64,000 nucleotides of DNA. Origin: Gordonibacter sp. 28C. GTDB taxonomy: Bacteria > Actinomycetota > Coriobacteriia > Coriobacteriales > Eggerthellaceae. The position numbers and the translations under genes are program-made. Below, piece after piece: positions 58,576 to 64,000 of this stretch (its first letter is position 1; every line of letters starts with the position of its first letter). The DNA is taken from contig NZ_PPTR01000007.1 of the NCBI RefSeq assembly GCF_003339845.1, positions 62,001 through 126,000 of the forward strand, given 5' to 3'. The notes under the pieces were generated by a model that saw only the letters and a program-made list of their open reading frames with translations, had not been told where the DNA came from and searched no databases.

Positions 58576-60435
58576 TCACCCCTCGGCCGGGCCGAACTGC
58601 ATCTCGTAGTAGCGCGCGTACGTGCCGCCCAGCTCCAGCAGCTCGTCGTGGGTGCCCTGCTCAACCACGGCCCCGTCCTCCACCACCGCGATGAGGTCGG
58701 CGCTGCGGATGGTGGACAGGCGGTGCGCGATGACGAGCGTGGTGCGGCCTTCGGAGAGCCGCTCCAGCGACGCCTGGATGGCCCGCTCGCTCTCGTTGTC
58801 CAGCGCGCTCGTGGCCTCGTCCAGAATAAGGATGCGCGGGTTGCGCAAGAACACGCGCGCGATGGCGATGCGCTGCTTCTGCCCGCCCGACAGCCGCGCG
58901 CCGCGCTCGCCCACGAACGTGTCGTAGCCGTCCGGCAGGCTCAGGGCGAACTCGTGGATGTTCGCGGCGCGCGCCGCCTCCACGATCTCGGCGTCCGTGG
59001 CGTCGGGCTTGCCGTAGGCGATGTTCTCGCGCACGGTGCCGCCGAACAGGTACACGTCCTGCTGCACGATGCCGATGGCCTCGCGCAGCGTTTCCACCGT
59101 CACGTCGCGCACGTCGATGCCGTCGACCTCCACCGCGCCGGCGCTCGGGTCGTAGAAGCGCGGCAGCAGCGAGCAGGTGGTGGTCTTGCCGCCGCCCGAC
59201 GGCCCCACGAGCGCCACGGTCGCTCCCGCCGGGATGGCCAGGTCCAGCCCGCGCAGCACCTCGTGCTCCCCGTCGTAGCTGAAGCGCACGTCGCGGTAGC
59301 GCACCTCCCCGCGCACGCGGCCGCCCGCCTGCCCGCGCTCGACCTCGGCCGCGGCCAGCGGCAGGGCGCCGGGCCGGTTGCGCACGTCGGGGCGCACGGC
59401 CAGCACCTCCATGAAGCGGCGGAAGCCGGCGTAGCCCTTCTGGAACTGCTCGGTGAAGTTGATGAGCTGCTCGATGGGCGACAGGAAGATGCCGATGTAC
59501 AGGGCGTAGATGGCCAGCTCGGTGACGGCCAGGCCGCCCGTGGCCACGAAGTAGCCGCCGCCCACGATGGTGACCGTGTACAGCACCCCCGTGAACACCG
59601 AGTTCACCGCATGGAACGCGCCCATGAACCGATACGAGCTCTCCTTCGTGTCCACGAAGCGCTCGTTCGTGCGGCCGAACTTCCCTATCTCCACGCCCTC
59701 GTTGCCGAACGACTTCACCACGCGGATGCCGCCGAGCGAATCCTGCAGGCGCGCGTTGATGTCGGCCATCTTCTTGCGGTTCTCCGTGAAGATGACGCGC
59801 TTCTTGTAGTTGCGCCAGAACGCGTAGGCCGCCATGACCGCCGTGGCCGCCAGCATGATGGCCGTGAGCGGCACGTTGATCATGAACAGCAGCACGAAGG
59901 AGCCCACGATCTTGAGGATGCAGATGAACAGGTTCTCCGGCCCGTGGTGCGCCAGCTCCGAGATGTCGAACAGGTCGGTTAAGAGCTTGCTCATCATCTC
60001 GCCGGTGTTGTTGCGGTCGTAATAGGAGAAGCTCAGGCGCTGGTACTGCTTGAACAGGTCCATGCGCATGTCGGCCTCCATGCGCGCGCCCATGATGTGC
60101 CCCCACGCCGTGATGAAGTACTGGCAGGCCGTGCGCAGGGCGTACAGCGCCGCGAACCCGAGCGTTATCCACCCGAGCGTCGACAGGATGACCTCGGGCG
60201 CCTCCAGGAAGAACTCCTTGGTGAAGAAGCTCAGGAACTGCGGGAAGGCCAGGTCGACCGCCGCGAGCACCGAGGCGCACACGAGGTCGAAGAAGAACAG
60301 GAACTTGTAGGGCTTGTAATAGGTGACGAAACGCGCGAACACGTCGCGCGCCGAGACTTGGGGCTCGTCCGCCGAGGGGGCCGATGCGGCCCGGGTTTGG
60401 GTTGATGAGGTTCGTTTCGTTTCCATGCCCACCAT
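58576..60435 (-). CDS. ABC-type multidrug/lipid exporter (fused permease-ATPase)
   Basis: A 619-residue half-transporter. About six membrane helices lie in residues 45-340. The ATPase domain has Walker A VGPSGGGKTTT, Q-loop GIVQQDVYLFGGTVRENIAYG, signature LSGGQKQRIAIARVFL, Walker B ILILDEATSALD and switch IAHRLST. It is MsbA/LmrA-like and probably acts as a homodimer. The start at 60435 has GGAAGG-TAGG upstream; METKR nine bases later is an alternative. It is eight bases downstream of the ClC gene. Confidence 0.93.
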   Translation of the reverse strand: MVGMETKRTSSTQTRAASAPSADEPQVSARDVFARFVTYYKPYKFLFFFDLVCASVLAAVDLAFPQFLSFFTKEFFLEAPEVILSTLGWITLGFAALYALRTACQYFITAWGHIMGARMEADMRMDLFKQYQRLSFSYYDRNNTGEMMSKLLTDLFDISELAHHGPENLFICILKIVGSFVLLFMINVPLTAIMLAATAVMAAYAFWRNYKKRVIFTENRKKMADINARLQDSLGGIRVVKSFGNEGVEIGKFGRTNERFVDTKESSYRFMGAFHAVNSVFTGVLYTVTIVGGGYFVATGGLAVTELAIYALYIGIFLSPIEQLINFTEQFQKGYAGFRRFMEVLAVRPDVRNRPGALPLAAAEVERGQAGGRVRGEVRYRDVRFSYDGEHEVLRGLDLAIPAGATVALVGPSGGGKTTTCSLLPRFYDPSAGAVEVDGIDVRDVTVETLREAIGIVQQDVYLFGGTVRENIAYGKPDATDAEIVEAARAANIHEFALSLPDGYDTFVGERGARLSGGQKQRIAIARVFLRNPRILILDEATSALDNESERAIQASLERLSEGRTTLVIAHRLSTIRSADLIAVVEDGAVVEQGTHDELLELGGTYARYYEMQFGPAEG

Positions 60436-60443
60436 TGTAGCGC

Positions 60444-61733
60444 CTACCTTCCCTTTCCGCGCGCCTCATCCTTGGCGGACGCGCCATGCTCGGCGCGCAG
60501 GCGCGCAAGCTCGCTCGCCGCGCCCCGGCCGAAGACGCCCACGTCGCGGCTGCCCGCGAAGGCGACGGTCACCGCAAGCGCCAGGTACGGCGCGGCCGCC
60601 AAGCCGAATATCTCCGCGCCCATGAAGAGCGCCGCGAGCGGGCAGCGGCTCGCCGCCGCGAAGAACGCGGCCAGCCCGAGCGCGGCCGAGAACGGCGCCG
60701 AGGCGCCCGTGAGCCCGCCGAGCGCGCAGCCCAGAAGCGCGCCCACCGTGAACATGGGCATGATCTCGCCGCCCTTGAGCCCGAATCCGAGCGCGAGCAC
60801 GGTGAGGCCCGCCTTCACGGCGAAGTCCGCGCCGCCCGCATGTCCCGCGAGCGCCCCGCGCAGAAGCGGCATGCCCGTGCCCTCGAAGCCCTGCCAGCCG
60901 AACGCGAGCACGACGCCCGCGAACAGGAGCCCGCCCGCGGCCGCGGCCAGCAGGGGCCGCCCCACCCGCCGGCGCACGATGCGGCGCGCGCCCCGCAACG
61001 CAGCCCCAAACACGGTGCCCGCCGCCCCGCATGCCAGCCCCACGAGCACGCACTGCGCTGCGAGCGGCCAGGAGAAGCCGGGCACGTGGACGCGCGGTAT
61101 CACGTCGCCGATACCCGTGAGGCGCGCGATGCAAAACGCCGTGAGCGCCGCGAGCAGCAGCGTGGGCACATGGCGCGCCACGGCGCGGTCGAAGCGCGCG
61201 AGCTCGAGTACGAACGCCGTCGCGCCGAGGGGCGCGAAGAAGAGCGCGCCGAAACACGCCGCCATGCCGGCGGCCGCCGCGTAGCCACGCGGAACGGCCG
61301 GCTGGCCCTCGCGGACGGGGGCCAGCTTGAACGGGCGCCCCACGAGCGCGCCGAGCGACGCGCCCATCTGCAGGGCCGCCGCCTCCTTGCCCACCGAGCC
61401 GCCGCCGAGCACCGTGAGGAACGTGCCCACGAGGATGCTCGGCGCGAGCGCGGGCGGCACGCGGTCGTTTCGACGCAGGTGGTCGACCATCGTGTCGGTG
61501 GCCAGGTGGGCGGGCAGCTTGAGCGCCCGGTACAGCAGCACGGAGGCCGCGCCGAGGACGGGCAGCAGCAGAAGGAGCCACGGGAAGCGCGCCTGAAGCC
61601 GTGCGGCCACATCCACGGAGAGCGAGAGCGCGATGGAGGCCGCGGCGCCCACGACACCGACCGCGAGCGCGAACAGGGCGTGGCGCGCGACCTGCGGCAG
61701 GTTGACGCCGCCCGCTGATCCGCGCTCCACCAT
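60444..61733 (-). CDS. ClC-family anion channel/antiporter
   Basis: A 429-residue membrane protein with about ten hydrophobic segments. The conserved selectivity/gating region GGGSVGKEAAALQMGASLG (about 112-130) holds the gating Glu in GKEA, where most ClCs have GREGP. The later LKGGEIMPMFTVGALLG corresponds to the GGIFAP-like region. The pattern GS-x-G-K/R-E-x-x-A-x-Q-M-G recalls fluoride-type CLC-F proteins; ion choice is unproven. The ATG at 61733 gives a plausible N terminus; an upstream extension is Pro/Gly-rich and unlikely. Confidence 0.85.
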   Translation of the reverse strand: MVERGSAGGVNLPQVARHALFALAVGVVGAAASIALSLSVDVAARLQARFPWLLLLLPVLGAASVLLYRALKLPAHLATDTMVDHLRRNDRVPPALAPSILVGTFLTVLGGGSVGKEAAALQMGASLGALVGRPFKLAPVREGQPAVPRGYAAAAGMAACFGALFFAPLGATAFVLELARFDRAVARHVPTLLLAALTAFCIARLTGIGDVIPRVHVPGFSWPLAAQCVLVGLACGAAGTVFGAALRGARRIVRRRVGRPLLAAAAGGLLFAGVVLAFGWQGFEGTGMPLLRGALAGHAGGADFAVKAGLTVLALGFGLKGGEIMPMFTVGALLGCALGGLTGASAPFSAALGLAAFFAAASRCPLAALFMGAEIFGLAAAPYLALAVTVAFAGSRDVGVFGRGAASELARLRAEHGASAKDEARGKGR

Positions 61734-61913
61734 GCCCGCCTCGCCTTCGTCCGCCCTGGTCCATCCGCTCCATGATAGGGACCCGGGCGGAGGCGCGCCG
61801 CGAGGCGAGGCGGACGTAACCGCGCCGCCACCGCTTCCTTGAACGCCTGACACCGCGTGGCGTCCAAGCGGCGGGCCCTCCTCTCGACGTGCGACGGGAG
61901 GGTCGACGAGGCA

Positions 61914-63971
61914 TCACGCCGTCAGGCAAGCGGGCGGGTCGCCCCGGTGGAGGACGGTGAGTTTGTGCAGCGCGCGGGTGACGGCCACGTAGAGCAGGTT
62001 GCGGTCGAAGTCGCTTGCGTACAGGCGCCGGTCGGCGTCGAGCACCACCACCTCGTCGAACTCGAGCCCCTTCGCCATGGTCACCGAGGCGATGGACGCG
62101 CCGCCGAGGTACCCGCCGCTCTCGGGCGCGAGCAGCTGCACGTCCCATCGATCGCGCAGAAGCTCGTGGTAGCGGCGCGCCAGGTCGTCGGTCTTGCACA
62201 CGATGCCGAGCGTCTTGCGGCCGCCCGCCTCGAACGCCGCCAGCGCCTCCTCTATGCGCGCGAGCACCTCGGCCGTGTTCGCGCACCCCACGATGCGCGG
62301 CTCCTCGCCGTGGCGCTCCACCGCCTCCAAGCCGGAGACGGGCTTCACCCGCCGTGCCAGCGCCATGATCTCGCAGGTCGACCGGTAGCTGCGCACGAGC
62401 TTCGCCACGCGGGCTCCTCCGTAGACGGCCGCCACGTCCGCAAGCTCCGCGCGGTTTCCGTCGTCGACCGACTGGTGGAAGTCGCCCAGCACGGTCTTCT
62501 CGCAGGGGAACATCCGGGCCACGGCGCGGTGCTGCACGGGGGTCAAATCCTGCATCTCGTCCACCACGAGGTGCCTGACGTCCGCGAAGGCCCCCAAGCC
62601 CCGGAAGGCGGCGCGGCACAGCACGAGGGGGCAGGCGTCCTCCCATTCCACCCTCCGTCCGGCCGACGGCTTGAGCAGGTCCGCCTCGCCGCGCTCGCGC
62701 AGGAACAGGCGGTAGAGCGCGAGCTCGTCCTTCGCTCGGAGCATGCCCGCCAGCTTGCGGCGCACATCGCCTTTCGTGGGCAGGGCGAGCCGGTCGCGCC
62801 CCACCGCGCGGGCGTCGAGGTCCCGTGCCACGTCGCCGGCCACGAGGGCGATCCGCTCGAATACGGGCAGGCCGCCGTAGCGGCGGTAACGCTCTTCCAG
62901 CCAAACACCCTCCACGACCCGGCGGCCGAAGGCGATGTCGGCCCCTTCGAACAGGTCGTCGGCCGCACGGGAGAGGAAGGCCTCGAGCTCCCGGGCGAAC
63001 GCGACCTCGCCCTTGCGCCGCGCGCGGCGGCGGTGGTCCTCGTCGCCGTCGTCCACGGCCGGCCGGGACGCCTCCACGGCCACCGCGCCTCCCAGCTCCT
63101 TTTCAACCGCCTCGCGCAGGCTCAGGTTGACGATGGGCTCCTCCCCTAGCTCCGGCAGCACGCGTGACACGTAGTCGGAGAATACCCGGTTCGGCGAGAG
63201 GATGGCCACCGACTTCGACGTCAGGCGCCCGCGCTGGCGGTAGAGCAGGTAGGCCACCCGATGCAGCGCGATGGATGTTTTGCCCGATCCCGCCACCCCT
63301 TGGATGACCAGGGTGCCGGGGTCCTCGTCACGGATGAGCGCGTTCTGCTCCTTTTGGATGGAGGCGACGATGGATCGCATCTCGCCGTTCGACGTACGGG
63401 AAAGCTCGTACTGCAGCACGTCGTCGCGCACGCTGGAGCCGCTGTCCACCGCGTGGACGAGCCGGCCTTCCTCCACCGTTATCTGCCGCTTGAGCGCGAG
63501 CGTGCCCTCGATGCGCCCCGACGGCGCGTCGAAATGCGCGGGTCCGGGCTCGAAGTCGTAGAACAGGCCCGCCACGGGCGACCGCCAGTCCGACACGACC
63601 GCCCGCCCGCCGAAGCTGAACGAGAACCTCCCCACGTAGTTCGCCATGGGGGCGGCCCCTTCGCCGGCCGCGAAATCGACGCGCGCGAAGTAGGGCGAGT
63701 CGAGCAGCTTGCGCAGGCGCGCGGCGGCGTCGTGCGACCGCGCCGCGCGGCGATCCTCCTCGTTCAGCGCAAGCTCGTTTTGGAAGCTCTCGCTCGGGTC
63801 GATCTCGCCCCGGTACTCGGCCAGATAGCGCTTGGCCTCGCGGTATCCTCCCTCGATCCGCTCGTGCAGCCCCTCGGCGCCCTCGAGGGCGGCGCGAAGC
63901 AGCTCCAGCGTCTCGGCGAGGCGCGCCCGCTCCTCGTCTGCAATGCTCCCGTTCTCGAATCCTCCGCTCAC
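61914..63971 (-). CDS. HelD-like superfamily 1 ATPase (RNA polymerase recycling factor/UvrD-like helicase)
   Basis: A 685-residue SF1 protein. An N-terminal helical coiled-coil arm (about 8-110, rich in Glu and Arg) precedes Walker A VIQGVAGSGKTSIALHRVAY at about 222. Further motifs are ILSPNRVFSDYVSRVLPEL, HLVVDEMQDLTPVQ (motif II), VRSYRST and a C-terminal VTMAKGLEFDEVVVLDAD and YVAVTRALHKL. The arrangement matches HelD, which removes stalled RNA polymerase from DNA in Gram-positives and can affect rifampicin sensitivity in some species. The ATG lies 29 bases from the window edge. Confidence 0.9.
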   Translation of the reverse strand: MSGGFENGSIADEERARLAETLELLRAALEGAEGLHERIEGGYREAKRYLAEYRGEIDPSESFQNELALNEEDRRAARSHDAAARLRKLLDSPYFARVDFAAGEGAAPMANYVGRFSFSFGGRAVVSDWRSPVAGLFYDFEPGPAHFDAPSGRIEGTLALKRQITVEEGRLVHAVDSGSSVRDDVLQYELSRTSNGEMRSIVASIQKEQNALIRDEDPGTLVIQGVAGSGKTSIALHRVAYLLYRQRGRLTSKSVAILSPNRVFSDYVSRVLPELGEEPIVNLSLREAVEKELGGAVAVEASRPAVDDGDEDHRRRARRKGEVAFARELEAFLSRAADDLFEGADIAFGRRVVEGVWLEERYRRYGGLPVFERIALVAGDVARDLDARAVGRDRLALPTKGDVRRKLAGMLRAKDELALYRLFLRERGEADLLKPSAGRRVEWEDACPLVLCRAAFRGLGAFADVRHLVVDEMQDLTPVQHRAVARMFPCEKTVLGDFHQSVDDGNRAELADVAAVYGGARVAKLVRSYRSTCEIMALARRVKPVSGLEAVERHGEEPRIVGCANTAEVLARIEEALAAFEAGGRKTLGIVCKTDDLARRYHELLRDRWDVQLLAPESGGYLGGASIASVTMAKGLEFDEVVVLDADRRLYASDFDRNLLYVAVTRALHKLTVLHRGDPPACLTA

Positions 63972-64000
63972 CGAACGTCGCCCCCTTCGCGTTCTTCTTC

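Overview
This is about 64 kb of very GC-rich chromosome. It most resembles the Eggerthellaceae (Coriobacteriia; Eggerthella or Gordonibacter type). The reasons are the high GC, the order of the housekeeping genes, an extracytoplasmic flavin/multiheme respiratory module, a DUF5692-type membrane protein and many palindromic intergenic repeats. The assignment is inference from gene content; no rRNA, tRNA, prophage, CRISPR array or transposase gene was recognised.

The backbone is the usual Gram-positive ribosome/SRP/cell-division cluster, read right to left on the minus strand: rpmF, plsX, rnc, smc, ftsY, ffh, rpsP, khpA, rimM, trmD, lepB (twice), rplS, rnhB, yraN, comM. The order is kept, but blocks of other genes split it. 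Between smc and ftsY lies a PadR/DUF2812 pair. Between ffh and rpsP lie two ABC systems, a two-component system, a BRO-domain protein, an acetyltransferase and a giant CoA-dehydratase activase. Between lepB and rplS lies about 25 kb.

That 25 kb block holds glyQ-glyS; pyruvate phosphate dikinase with its regulatory kinase; a Kef-type antiporter; a respiratory island (five-heme cytochrome, FMN lipoprotein and Tat-exported flavoprotein, divergent from a TetR regulator and a DUF5692 protein); a Fic protein with a palindromic operator; a tandem MarR protein; a P-type ATPase; mtnA; dgt; and azlCD. The right end carries a serpin lipoprotein, an ABC exporter, a ClC-type channel and a HelD-like ATPase.

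The most unusual feature is a set of structured repeats. Family A occurs three times, always at the 3' end of a minus-strand gene (rplS, dgt, ffh). It forms a long hairpin with a UUCG-type apex, a conserved tandem G-A internal loop and compensatory stem changes, followed by a second hairpin. Family B occurs twice, with a conserved core inside unrelated but self-complementary arms. One copy lies in frame inside trmD, where together with a third repeat family it adds about 104 codons. This resembles the palindromic coding insertions known from Rickettsia. Two further inverted-repeat elements of about 160 bp look like MITEs.
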